A DNA stretch of 64,000 nt from Clostridia bacterium (GTDB taxonomy: Bacteria; Bacillota; Clostridia; Christensenellales; Borkfalkiaceae): NCBI GenBank assembly GCA_017625565.1, contig JAGAKN010000014.1, positions 1 to 64,000 of the forward strand, given 5' to 3'. Position 1 is the first letter of the stretch; each line of letters opens with the position of its first letter. Below the pieces are notes generated by a model that saw only the letters and a program-made list of their open reading frames with translations, was not told the DNA's origin and did not search any database. Position numbers and translations under genes: made by a program. Shown one piece after another: positions 7,449 through 18,400 of this stretch.

Positions 7449-10319
7449 ATGAAAAAAATAAAAACAATCATTGCAATTTTCTGTTGTGTATTTTTTGCTT
7501 TTCCGTTGTTCTTTTTCTCCGGATGTAAGGACGACGGTTTAGCGACGCCCAAAGGAGTGTCCGTGAACCAAGACTATATGTTGACGTGGGACCCTGTAAA
7601 GGACGCGAAGAGATACACGGTAGAAATCACCGAAGTGGTTAGCGACGATTCAAAAACGAAAACGTCTTATAAGACGGCGTATTCTTTGGCGAATTTGGAA
7701 CAAGGCTTGTACAAAATCCGCGTAAAAGCGATGGCAGGTGCGGGTGGTTCCGATTCGTCTTGGTCGCGCGCGATCGAATTTGAAAAAGGCTATGAAACGG
7801 GCTGTGTTTATACGTTAATCAACGGTACGGAATATGAAGTGACGCGCGCAGGTTCGGCGAAAGGCGTAGTGGAAATCGAAGACTTCTACCGTGGAAAACC
7901 GGTCACGAGTATTGCGGAAAAAGCGTTTCATAAGAATAAAAACATAGAAAAAGTTGTTATCGGGAAAAACGTCAAGGTGATCGGGGCACAGGCTTTCCGT
8001 AGCTGTGCAAAGCTTACTTCGGTGGTCATTCCCGAATCGGTTGTCAGCATCGGTAGTTGCGCCTTTCAAGCCTGCAACGCTTTGACGAGTATTTCTATCC
8101 CTGGTAGTGTTGAAACGATTGAAGAATCGACGTTTATTTACTGCCGTAATTTGGAAACGGTGGAACTCGGCGAAGGGATTAAAACGATCGCAAGCAAAGC
8201 GTTTGCTTATTGCGATTCGGTTGGTGCTTTGACGATTCCCGAATCGGTGGAAACTATCGGCGAAGAAGCATTCATGGAGAATTTATCTGCAAAAAGCTTG
8301 GCGCTTGGTAGCAGCTTGCAAGAGATCGGCGTACGCGCGTTTTACCGTTGCGAAAGCCTGGAAACGGTTTCGTTTAGCGAAAACAGCGTTTTGAAAACGA
8401 TTGCTGACGATGCGTTTAGATCTTGTCTTGCTTTAAAAGAAATGAAAATTCCCGACGGCGTACAATCGATTGGCGAAACTTGCTTTACGGGTTCGAAAGC
8501 GTTGGAAAGCATTACAATCCCCGATAGCATAACACACATCGGTGGGAACGCGTTCTCGGGGACGCAAGCCTACGCGAATGCGGCAAAGGATAACGAGTTT
8601 GTGTATATCGGCAACTGGTTGGTTGCGTGTTCGGCGGAAAAATTGGAGAAAATTACCGAACTCACGGTCGATTCCTTGTCGGAAGATCCCGTAGGGATTG
8701 CGGATTGGGTTTTCGCGTATGCGCCCGAACTTATGAAAGTATTCCTGCCTGCATCCGTAAAATATATCGGTAATTATTCCTTCTTTAATTGTCAGAATTT
8801 GAGAGCGTTGACGACGTATTCGAGTTTGGAAAATATCGGCGATCACGCATTCCAATATTGTATCTACTTAGGTCGTCCGAATTTCGGGGAAGGCTTAAAG
8901 CGCATCGGCGATGAAGCGTTCCGTGGTTGTTCGGACTTGCGAAACAGCTCGAATAAGGACGTTTTACTCATTCCCGATACCGTCGAAAAGGTAGGCATGG
9001 ACGCGTTCAAAGGCACGGGCGTATGGTCGGAAGCGGAAACTGCGCTCGGCGACAAAGAAAACGAACAAAAAGGGCTTGTTTACGCAGGGAATTGGGTTGT
9101 TGGCTACGTAGGAAACAGCGCGTCGGTGACGTTGCACGAAAATACGATCGGGATTGCGGATTTTGCATTCTACCAAGCAGAGAACTTGCAAAGCGTTCAA
9201 AACTCTGCAAATCCGACGTACATTGGCTATGGTGCGTTTTATCAATGTTCCAGCTTGGGCTCGTTTGCCTTTAATATTAACGTTGCGCAAATTGAAGACT
9301 ATACCTTCTATAAGTGTTCTTCGCTGACGAAAGTCGTTATGCCGGAAATGGTACAATCCATCGGGCGTTCGGCGTTCTATAAATGCGAAAAATTAAACAA
9401 CGTCGATTTGTCTTCGTGCGAATATTTAACGGATATAGGCGCGCGCGCGTTCTATAACTGTATCAACGTAAAAACGATTGATTTCGCAAGCGATGGCGCT
9501 TTACAATCGATTGGCGAATATGCGTTCTATAAATGCATGTCGATCACGGAATTAACCCTTCCGGATTCGCTGAAAACGTTGGGGGCACGTTCGTTTGGTA
9601 GTTGTTCGGGTTTGACGACGCTCACCATCGGCAACCAAGTGAAAAATATTCCCGAATACGCGTTTAGAGATTGTTCGTCTTTGACGTCGATCTTCATACC
9701 CGATAACGTGCAAACGATCGGCAAAGGCGCGTTCTACAAGTGTGCTTCGGCGCAAGAAATCGTTGTTGGTGCTGGCGTGCAAACGATTGGCGATTACGCT
9801 TTCTACGGCGCGGAAAACGCGCGGAAATTGCGGATCAACGGCCACGTGCAATTTCTTGGGAAATATGCGTTTAAGGGTATGACGAAGATGAAGTCCCTTA
9901 CGCTTGGCGGAAATCTTGAAAACATTGAAAAACATGCGTTCTACGGTAGATCAAAAATGACGATCTACGTCGGTGCGGATGCGGACGTTTCTGAATGGAA
10001 TAAAAATTGGAACTCTTCTCGTCGCCCCGTAGTATTCGGTTGTGTTTTAGCGGAAGACGGATACGTAGAATCGTTGACGATGACGGCGGAAACGTTGCAA
10101 TACGCGACGGCGTCGGGTGGCATTGTTGCTCCCTTACGCGATGGGTACACGTTCTCGGGTTGGGCGACTTCTCCCAGCGGAGTACCCGTGTATACGGCGG
10201 CGCAACTTGCGGAAGTTCCCGCAGGCACGACGTTGTATTCCTGTTGGATGGAAGGCGAGCCTGTTGAACCGGATGAACCGGAAAATCCTGAAGACGATAA
10301 TATCGTCTACGACGAATAA
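7449..10319 (+). CDS. BspA-type leucine-rich repeat lipoprotein
   Basis: 956 residues. The start at 7449 is chosen because AAAGGAGG lies directly upstream and a lipoprotein signal follows (basic start, hydrophobic core, lipobox FSGC); an upstream in-frame start at 7428 would spoil both. The N-terminal part looks like a fibronectin-type domain (about 40-110). More than twenty LRR_5/BspA repeats follow, with the pattern IG..AF..C..L..I.IP. Two longer inserts contain the motifs VYIGNWLV and VYAGNWVV. The C-terminal end carries an InlB-like unit ending in LYSCW and an acidic Pro/Glu tail. BspA repeats bind host or matrix proteins in known cases; the ligand here is unknown. Confidence 0.9.
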   Translation: MKKIKTIIAIFCCVFFAFPLFFFSGCKDDGLATPKGVSVNQDYMLTWDPVKDAKRYTVEITEVVSDDSKTKTSYKTAYSLANLEQGLYKIRVKAMAGAGGSDSSWSRAIEFEKGYETGCVYTLINGTEYEVTRAGSAKGVVEIEDFYRGKPVTSIAEKAFHKNKNIEKVVIGKNVKVIGAQAFRSCAKLTSVVIPESVVSIGSCAFQACNALTSISIPGSVETIEESTFIYCRNLETVELGEGIKTIASKAFAYCDSVGALTIPESVETIGEEAFMENLSAKSLALGSSLQEIGVRAFYRCESLETVSFSENSVLKTIADDAFRSCLALKEMKIPDGVQSIGETCFTGSKALESITIPDSITHIGGNAFSGTQAYANAAKDNEFVYIGNWLVACSAEKLEKITELTVDSLSEDPVGIADWVFAYAPELMKVFLPASVKYIGNYSFFNCQNLRALTTYSSLENIGDHAFQYCIYLGRPNFGEGLKRIGDEAFRGCSDLRNSSNKDVLLIPDTVEKVGMDAFKGTGVWSEAETALGDKENEQKGLVYAGNWVVGYVGNSASVTLHENTIGIADFAFYQAENLQSVQNSANPTYIGYGAFYQCSSLGSFAFNINVAQIEDYTFYKCSSLTKVVMPEMVQSIGRSAFYKCEKLNNVDLSSCEYLTDIGARAFYNCINVKTIDFASDGALQSIGEYAFYKCMSITELTLPDSLKTLGARSFGSCSGLTTLTIGNQVKNIPEYAFRDCSSLTSIFIPDNVQTIGKGAFYKCASAQEIVVGAGVQTIGDYAFYGAENARKLRINGHVQFLGKYAFKGMTKMKSLTLGGNLENIEKHAFYGRSKMTIYVGADADVSEWNKNWNSSRRPVVFGCVLAEDGYVESLTMTAETLQYATASGGIVAPLRDGYTFSGWATSPSGVPVYTAAQLAEVPAGTTLYSCWMEGEPVEPDEPENPEDDNIVYDE

Positions 10320-10331
10320 GAAAGGTTTTTC

Positions 10332-10347
10332 AAAAGTGTCGAAAAAA
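10332..10347 (+). promoter_or_regulatory. candidate Spo0A box upstream of the lipoprotein promoter
   Basis: The 16-mer AAAAGTGTCGAAAAAA includes TGTCGAA (10337-10343), which equals the core of the Spo0A binding box. It lies 11 bases upstream of a -35 element. The same 16-mer occurs once more, in the intergenic region at 52943-52958. Binding is inferred from the motif only. Confidence 0.35.
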
Positions 10348-10358
10348 GTGATATTTAT

Positions 10359-10388
10359 TTGACAAACACGGATAAAAAGTGATATAAT
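10359..10388 (+). promoter_or_regulatory. sigma-A promoter for the 1662-aa lipoprotein gene
   Basis: TTGACA at 10359-10364 and TATAAT at 10383-10388, 18 bases apart. The leader then holds a small hairpin CGGGC/GCCCG (10396-10410) directly followed by the AAGGAG ribosome site. Confidence 0.8.
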
Positions 10389-10424
10389 AAAAAGACGGGC
10401 GTCTAGCCCGAAGGAGTAATCAGA

Positions 10425-13400
10425 ATGAGAAAAAGCGTAAAAATCTTGTTGTTAGCGATGTTGACCGCTTTGGTCAGCATAACTTTCGTTTTTATTTCAG
10501 GATGCGGGAAAAAATCCGGCGACGGCGGAAACAAGTCGGAATTGTCGTTTGAATTGAACGGCGGTGCTGGCGTGGAAGACGTGACCGTGGATAAGGGCGA
10601 AGAATTTGAATTGCCTATTCCTGTGTACGAAGGCTATATTTTCGACGGCTGGTATACGAATGCACAATTTACGGGCTCGCCTGTAGAAAAAGTCGTTGTT
10701 GACGGTGACATTACGTATTATGCAAAATGGTCGAAAGGCTATAAAGTAAACTTCGAGCTTGACGGCGGTTCGTTATCGACGACGTACGTGTACGTAAAAG
10801 AAGGCGCGAACGTGTACGATGCGGTGAACGCATACGTTCCGACGAAAGACGGCGTGCAATTCGGCGCGTGGTTTAACGGCGACACGGAGCTTGCAAAGAA
10901 TTTGCGTATGCCTACGACAGGGCTCACGCTTACGGCGAAATACAAAGTTCCCTACACGGTAGAACTTTGGGGACAAAACTTAGCGCAAACCGATTATGAA
11001 AAAATCGGCGAAAGCGTAATCGGTTATGAATACGCAGGCGTTTCGTTCACGTCCACGCAAGCGATGACGGGTTTCAAAGAAATTCAACACGCGAATTCGG
11101 TGACGACGAAAACGATTTCTGAAACGACTTCGGAAAACGTCTTTAAGCATTATTTTGACAGAGAATCCTACACCGTTCGTTTCGATGCGAACTACCCCGA
11201 CGGTAGCAAATCCGAAGTAAAAACGGAAACGGTGGTTTACGGGAATGCTGTAGTGATCCCTTCCAATTACGTAGCGGAAGGTTATTGCCTTATTGGGTGG
11301 GCGACGAGTGCGAACGGTACGATCGTATATGAATCCAACTTCCTTGCAAAGAACTTGTACAACGCAGATACTACGGAAGTAGAGGATATCACGTTCAACC
11401 CTGAAAGAAACACGACGTTGTACGGGGTTTGGAAAAAAGGTGCTACGGATATGTTCGGTAGCGACGATTACATCTATTTGTTCGACGCAACGTCGGAAGA
11501 AATTTATCTTTCCCGTGGCGAAGTCTTCTTCAAGGGCGACTACAATGCAGAGAAAAAGACCTTTAGGTTTATCGTAAACGGAAAGGCGAAATTCCCCGGT
11601 AAAGTCATCAACGACGAGTTGTACATATATACCGACAATAACCGCGCAGGGAATAAGACTCGTTATGAAAACGGCAAGGGCTTGGTAGAAACGGAATATA
11701 TTTACGTCGACAAGGACAACGAAATCAGCTATTTCGTAGAAGGCGAAGGCGGATTGAATACGGAATCGAAAGGTACGTATATCGTCGATGAAAACGGATA
11801 CTACGTTGCAACCTTCACCGAAGGCCCTAAAGCAGGGGAAACCTTGACGATGCTCGTGGGTACGTATCAAGAAAAACCCGTATATATCTTGAGAAACGAA
11901 GCGGAATATACGATGGGCGACTTGACGATGTTCGGCGAATATAACGGCATGATCGTTCCCTACAATATCTATCAAATCAGATTGACGGGGTTCGGCACGG
12001 CGTTGTTCAATCAAGGCATGTCTGCGGCTTCGTATTACGCAACGATGGAAGACGGCGTCATCACTTTGAAGAACGAATACGGTATGACTTACCTTGTCGG
12101 CAAGTTGATGGAAAAAGAAGGCTTGAAAGGGTATGCGGTTTACGATTCGAACTACGATAAAACGTATACGACGGTAGAAGGCGGTACGTTGGTTTTGGAT
12201 GGTACGTATAACGCGACGTATACGCTTGGAAACGAACAAGTGACCGGGCTTTACACTGTGGAAAAATCCATCTTTGGTAGCACGATCGTCACGCTTAAAA
12301 AGGACGGAACGTATTGCAAGTTCTTGATTACGAGCGAAGAAGTGGATCTTGGCGACGGTCAAAAGACGACGCAATATACGGTAGAAAGAAAACACGCGGA
12401 CTACGCGGAATATAACTACCGCAACGACGAAAATTACTGGTATGCGCCGATGCTTGTTATCAACAACGAAAAAGCAGGCGACGCAATCGTTTACGGGTAT
12501 ACCAAAACGGGAGAATACGTAGAAGTTTCCCGTGGTACGTACGAAGAAACGGATAAGAAAGGTATCTATAAATATACGGCAAAAACGTTTGCAAACGCGG
12601 AAGATTTGGTAGACGTTGGTACGACGCCTTGGGATATCACTACGATTACGAGTTTTGTCTTTGCGATCGATACCGTGACGACGAATTATAAACTCTATTA
12701 TTGGTACTCCGCGGAAGTTGGTGGCGAAGCGGAAAACTTCGACGTGGTCTATACGTCCGCAGAAGAAGAAAAGCTTACGTTGGTTGCAGGGCTTGCGATT
12801 TACGAAGGGAAAGGTCAACTGATCATCGGTGCTTACGAGAAATCGGAAAGCGGTACGATGTTGAGAATGGCGGAAGGCTCTGGCTATAAATATTTCGAAA
12901 TCAACGAAACGGAAAAAACGATATTGACGTTGGCATATGCGCCGTATATGGCATACTTGCTTGGCGCGGACGGTAGCATGCGCAAAGACGCGGCGCTTAC
13001 GTTCGACGGCAAAGGCGGTGTCACCTATTCCGTATTGGAAACGGTGGACGGCGAAAGCAAGCAAGTAGATTACGAAGGCGTAGAAACGTCTACGGGTACG
13101 ACGGCGTTTGATTACTATATCTATCAATTCACCTGCACGTCGGATTCTACGAAGAGCTTTACGTATTTGAAGTTAACGATGAATTCGGGTTCTACGTGTA
13201 TCGCGGTTTATAATTCCGATTATAACGGGGTATACGAATCGAACGACGGTATGCTTACCTTGGACGGCTATGGCTTTATTGCGGAATTCGCGTCCAGCAA
13301 CGGCACGAAATACCGTGGCGTTTATATGATCGCGGAAGAAAACGTAATCGTATTGATGGCGGAAGATACAACTTTGTATTTCGACTTGAAAGCGGAAAGA

Positions 13401-15413
13401 AACTTCACGGTACGCGGTGTAGAACACGGCGAATACGTCATGATGTACAACCAAGCGCTTCCTGGAGTATTCGTCACGTTGGACGGTTATGGTAAAGCAT
13501 CCGTTTACACGAAAGAAAAGAACGCGGAAGGCGTATACGAAAACGTCTATATTGATGAAAACGGTACGTACACGCAAAACGGTAGCGTAGTGACGGTCAA
13601 GTATCAAGACGGCGATAATGCGATGGAATTGGACGGCGAGTTCGCGATTTATAGCATCAGCGGTTCGCAAGTGCCCGTATACTTGGTACTTTGTGCAGAC
13701 GCAGCGAGAACGTACGTCGATAAAGACGATTGGTCGGTTATGACACTTGATAAGAGTGGTAATGCGACGAAATATAGCACGGACGGCAAGAAGTCGGTTG
13801 GCGCATACGTTTTGATCACGGATAAGTTGTTCTATTATGCGGACGACGAAGGCGCGAACATTTATAACTACGATGTCATTAACGGGGTTGTCACCGTAGT
13901 AAAATCGCTTGAAAACCGTGCGTACTACACGCCGAATCTGGAATCCTTGCAATTCACGAAATACGGTTTTGCTATTTTCAACGGGGTAGATCGTTATTAT
14001 TATAATATGGAAGGCAGTAAAGTCGTTCTCTATCGTCAAGATTTCAACGACGAGAATGCAAACGCTTACGGCTTTATTACGGAAGATATGGGCGTATTGA
14101 CCGATCAACCCGTCACCTATCAAGGAAAAACCTATTACTTCAACGACGGATACAATTGTGAATTCACGCGTGAGGCGGAATCGAAGGATAAGTATCCCGT
14201 TTTGGTAGAACAAGGGAAAACCGAAGAAGAAGACGTCTATGGTCTGTTGGAAAAACTCACGTTTGCGCCTACGGGGGCAGCGAATTTCTCCAACGTGGAA
14301 GGTTCGGTATATATCAACGGCGAAAAATACCGTTGCTACATTACTAGACAAGTACACGAAGATAACACGGTAGAAATGTATCTTCTTGTCGGTAAATACC
14401 GTTTTGACATCAACGTCAACTACACGGGGCTTGATAATGATGGCAATAGTACGAGTACGTACGAAGTCACCCGTATGCGTTATATCAATACGTTGGATTC
14501 GTATGTGTATATGTATTATCTCTATCAATACTATATGTACTACCAAATTATGATCGATAACGTATTCGGTACGGTTTATATGACCACGGAATTCAACGAA
14601 GACGGCTCTGAGCAAGAAGGTGGCCCGTACTTCACGGCGGAATTCGGCGAACTGTCGAACATTGTAGATTCGAACGGCGATCCGATCGAGTTTGTAAACT
14701 TGAAGTATACGGACGAAGAAGACGTGATTACGGTGGATACCGTGGGTAAAGACGGCTACACGTATCGCTTGTATATCGGAAAACAATACAATCAAATGCT
14801 CAGACAATACGGATATTTGATTTATGCTTTGACGCGCGTACAAGAATTTACTACTGCCGATTCGGAATATACCGTAAACGTTGAACGTGTAATTACGACT
14901 GAAGCTAGCGGTATTTATCCCGGTTATCCGATGTTCTTGAAACTCACCAAGGGCACGGAAGTGATCCAAGCGGAATTGAACATCTTCGTTGACGGCGGAG
15001 TGGAATACGTCGTAAGAACGAGAGAAACTACGACGGACGGTAGCCAAGGCAAGATTACGGCTACGACGTATTATAAGATTCTCTTTGAAGAAGAAAAGAA
15101 CACGTCGATCGAAGGCAGCGAAGAAGAAACCACGAATATCGTTGCTGCGTACAAGTCGGTGACGGTCACGGAAATGACGACCACGACGATGTATACGGAA
15201 GACGAAAGCTCGTACGTAGACATTACGTCGGAGGGGATTCGTTTGATGTCGGTAAACGGCACGTTGTATTTGGCGGTTGAATGCGCGTACGACGAAGCTA
15301 CGAATACGTACACGATCAAGACAAGCAACGGGAAATCGTTTACCGTTCAAGTGCTTGAAGACAATCAAGTCGCGATCACGGAAGTAGTGGAAGAAGAAAG
15401 CAAGCAAGCATAA
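10425..15413 (+). CDS. giant lipoprotein with InlB B-repeats and repeated beta modules
   Basis: 1662 residues. The signal peptide ends in the lipobox ISGC. Residues about 39-345 hold three or four Listeria-Bacteroides (InlB B) repeats, recognisable by endings such as ITYYAKW and TTLYGVW. The remaining 1300 residues are rich in Tyr, Gly, Asp and Thr and contain a repeating module of roughly 60-100 residues with the theme LxLDGxG...GxY...V....DGxxxxF; at least five copies are visible (for example near 12180, 13210, 13450 and 13740). No catalytic motif was recognised. It is likely a surface adhesin or binding protein. It has its own promoter and probably leads the following genes. Confidence 0.75.
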   Translation: MRKSVKILLLAMLTALVSITFVFISGCGKKSGDGGNKSELSFELNGGAGVEDVTVDKGEEFELPIPVYEGYIFDGWYTNAQFTGSPVEKVVVDGDITYYAKWSKGYKVNFELDGGSLSTTYVYVKEGANVYDAVNAYVPTKDGVQFGAWFNGDTELAKNLRMPTTGLTLTAKYKVPYTVELWGQNLAQTDYEKIGESVIGYEYAGVSFTSTQAMTGFKEIQHANSVTTKTISETTSENVFKHYFDRESYTVRFDANYPDGSKSEVKTETVVYGNAVVIPSNYVAEGYCLIGWATSANGTIVYESNFLAKNLYNADTTEVEDITFNPERNTTLYGVWKKGATDMFGSDDYIYLFDATSEEIYLSRGEVFFKGDYNAEKKTFRFIVNGKAKFPGKVINDELYIYTDNNRAGNKTRYENGKGLVETEYIYVDKDNEISYFVEGEGGLNTESKGTYIVDENGYYVATFTEGPKAGETLTMLVGTYQEKPVYILRNEAEYTMGDLTMFGEYNGMIVPYNIYQIRLTGFGTALFNQGMSAASYYATMEDGVITLKNEYGMTYLVGKLMEKEGLKGYAVYDSNYDKTYTTVEGGTLVLDGTYNATYTLGNEQVTGLYTVEKSIFGSTIVTLKKDGTYCKFLITSEEVDLGDGQKTTQYTVERKHADYAEYNYRNDENYWYAPMLVINNEKAGDAIVYGYTKTGEYVEVSRGTYEETDKKGIYKYTAKTFANAEDLVDVGTTPWDITTITSFVFAIDTVTTNYKLYYWYSAEVGGEAENFDVVYTSAEEEKLTLVAGLAIYEGKGQLIIGAYEKSESGTMLRMAEGSGYKYFEINETEKTILTLAYAPYMAYLLGADGSMRKDAALTFDGKGGVTYSVLETVDGESKQVDYEGVETSTGTTAFDYYIYQFTCTSDSTKSFTYLKLTMNSGSTCIAVYNSDYNGVYESNDGMLTLDGYGFIAEFASSNGTKYRGVYMIAEENVIVLMAEDTTLYFDLKAERNFTVRGVEHGEYVMMYNQALPGVFVTLDGYGKASVYTKEKNAEGVYENVYIDENGTYTQNGSVVTVKYQDGDNAMELDGEFAIYSISGSQVPVYLVLCADAARTYVDKDDWSVMTLDKSGNATKYSTDGKKSVGAYVLITDKLFYYADDEGANIYNYDVINGVVTVVKSLENRAYYTPNLESLQFTKYGFAIFNGVDRYYYNMEGSKVVLYRQDFNDENANAYGFITEDMGVLTDQPVTYQGKTYYFNDGYNCEFTREAESKDKYPVLVEQGKTEEEDVYGLLEKLTFAPTGAANFSNVEGSVYINGEKYRCYITRQVHEDNTVEMYLLVGKYRFDINVNYTGLDNDGNSTSTYEVTRMRYINTLDSYVYMYYLYQYYMYYQIMIDNVFGTVYMTTEFNEDGSEQEGGPYFTAEFGELSNIVDSNGDPIEFVNLKYTDEEDVITVDTVGKDGYTYRLYIGKQYNQMLRQYGYLIYALTRVQEFTTADSEYTVNVERVITTEASGIYPGYPMFLKLTKGTEVIQAELNIFVDGGVEYVVRTRETTTDGSQGKITATTYYKILFEEEKNTSIEGSEEETTNIVAAYKSVTVTEMTTTTMYTEDESSYVDITSEGIRLMSVNGTLYLAVECAYDEATNTYTIKTSNGKSFTVQVLEDNQVAITEVVEEESKQA

Positions 15414-15456
15414 ACATTTTGTAAAAACAAACCAAACATTGGAAAAGGTAAGAATA

Positions 15457-18400
15457 ATGAAGAAAGTACGGAAAATTGCAATTAAATCTCTCGCGTTTTG
15501 TATGGCGACGAGTCTACTTTCAGGCGTTTGCGTAAGCAGTTTTGCCGATAAAGACGACGAATTTTTATCGGCATCTGCATCGTCCGCCATTCGGAAAACG
15601 GACGCGCCGATCGATATGCGTACGCAGGACTATTTCGATAGTTCGGTCGTGTATAAACTTCCCGATACGGTATCGGAAACGCAAGAATTGTCTGTAATCG
15701 TCAATATGCATACGGATGCGTTGTTGGACGTTTACGCGACCATGGATACGAGCAAGACTGCGAGCGAATACGTGAACTCCGCGCAAGCAAAGAAACGTGC
15801 GTCGGCAATCGATTCGCAACGCAACGCGTTGATTAAAAAATTGAAAGCGTCGGGTGTCAAATACACGTTGGGCGAAGAATACGACACGGTGTTAAGCGGT
15901 TTTGAAATTACGATCAAAGCAAAGGATTTCCAAGCGGTTGGCGAATTGTTCCGTGGCGACGCAACGCTAATTATTGGCGAAACGTATTTGCCGGCGGATT
16001 CGCAAGTAATCACCAACGACGTTGACGTTTACGAAACGGGTATTTTCGATACTTCTAACGCCGAATACCAAGGCGACGGTGTCGTCGTTGCGGTATTGGA
16101 TAGCGGTTTGGACTATACGCACTCCGCATTTAGCGTAAACAACTTTACGACGACGACGGAAGCATTTACACTCTCCAACGTTTCGGCAAAGGTTTCGCAA
16201 ACTTCGGCGGCGAAGTTTACGGCAGGTTTGAAAGGCGAAGACGTCTATTTGAATAAAAAGATCCCGTTCGCGTACGACTATGCGGACAAGGATACGGACG
16301 TATTGCCCACGAACTCCGAACATGGTACGCACGTTTCGGGGATTATCGCAGGGAAAGACGATCGTATCACGGGGGTTGCTCCCAACGCGCAACTCGCGTT
16401 CATGAAGGTATTCTCGGACTTGTCGGACGGTGCGAAAAGCTCTTGGCTTATCGCGGCTTTGGAAGACTGTGTGACGCTTGGTGTAGACGTCGTTAACATG
16501 TCGCTTGGCGCAGGTTGCGGGTTTGCGCGCGAAGAAGATAATAAATATATCAACGAAGTATACGACAATATCCGTAATGCGGGGATTTCGCTCGTCGTTT
16601 CGGCGGGGAACGCGAACAACTCGGCAGTTGGTTCGGAAAAGAACGGGAACTTGGGCTTGACGTCCAACCCCGATACGGGTACGGTCGGTTCGCCGTCTAC
16701 GTACGCGGCGTCGATGTCCGTTGCTTCGGTTGACGGGGTAAAAACTCCGTACTTAGTGCATAACGGCGAGATCATTTACTTTAGAGAAGCAACCAACTCG
16801 GCTGCGGAAACGAAGGATTTCGTTGACGAAATTTTAAAAACCAAAGGCGACAACGTACAAAGCTTTGATTTTGAATACGTTGCAATCCCGGGGATCGGGC
16901 GTTCGGCGGACTATCCCGAAGAAGCGTCTTTCTATGCAGGCAAGATCGTGCTTGTAAAGAGAGGGGAAACTACGTTCGAAGATAAGGTACATATCGCGTT
17001 GAAAGAAAAGGGCGCGGCAGGTATCATTATTTATAACAACGTTTCCGGGGATATATCCATGTCCGTAGGTCACGACGTCGGTGCAGTATGTTCGATTTCG
17101 CAAGACGAAGGCGAAAAGCTCGCGGCGGCAGGCTCGGGGATAATCAGTATCAATAGATCGCAAGTAGCAGGTCCGTTTATGTCTGACTTCTCGTCGTGGG
17201 GGCCTACTTCCGATTTACAAATCAAGCCTGAAATTACGGCGCACGGTGGGGAAATTCTTTCGGCTGTACCCGGGCAAGATTACGACGTACAATCGGGTAC
17301 GTCCATGGCAGCGCCCAACCAAGCAGGCGCAACGGCGTTGATCCGTCAATACGTAAAATATAGCGGTGTATTCGGCACGGATTTGACGACCAATGAAATT
17401 ACTTCGATTGTCAATCAATTGATGATGTCCACGACGGATATCGTACGCAATAAGAACGGCTTACCGTATGCGGTTAGAAAGCAAGGTTCGGGGCTTGTAA
17501 ACATCCTGAAGGCGACGACTGCGGAAGCGTATTTGACGACGTTTAACAAAGACGGTTCGACGATGGATAAAACCAAGCTTGAACTTGGCGACGACAAGGA
17601 CAAGACCGGGGTTTACGATATGAAATTCGCGATCCATAACATTAGCGGTTCGGCGGTAGCGTACGAGGTTAGCTCGGTGATTCTTACGGAAGGCGTTAGT
17701 GAAACGTACACCAGCCACAGCGAACAAACGGTCACGCAAGACGGGTATTTGTTGAGCGGTACGACTACGACGGTGACGGCGGTAGACGGTGGATCGTATA
17801 ACGGGAACACCGTGACGGTCGGCACAGGCGGTACGGCAACGGTTAGCGTACGCATTGTGCTTTCGGACGCGGATAAAGCGTATATGAACAAGTCGTTTGC
17901 AAACGGTATGTACGTAGAAGGATTTATCAAGCTTACCAGCGATTCTTTGGTGAACTTGAACGTGCCCATGTTGGCATTCTACGGCGATTGGACGCAAGCG
18001 CCGATTTTCGACGAAGAATATTACGATACGAATAAGGACGAACTCAACAAAGGGTTGGACGTTGGCGATAAGTTGATGGCAGACTCGTACGCAACGCGCG
18101 CTATCGGTGGTTTGTATACCGACTATATTGCAACGCTCGGTTCTTATTACTTCGAACAAGATCCGTCGGCGACTCCGATTGCGGCGGACAAAGAACATAT
18201 CGCAATCTCCAACCAAAAGAACGGAATGAATTCTTCGATCAACGCACTTCGCTACGTTTGGGCAGGGTTGCTCCGTAATGCGAAGGAAGCAAACATTACG
18301 ATCGTAGAAGATTCAACGGGCAAGAAGATTTTCGACGTGACGGATTATAATATCCGCAAATCGTATAGCAACGGCGGGAATACGATTTATTCGTCGTCGA

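Noticed and set aside
10980-15590. Two very long minus-strand frames (about 715 and 805 codons) opposite the giant lipoprotein gene
   Set aside because: They are Arg/Phe/Val-rich mirror frames caused by codon bias of the plus-strand gene, with no ribosome site, signal or domain. The plus strand has a promoter, lipobox and repeats.
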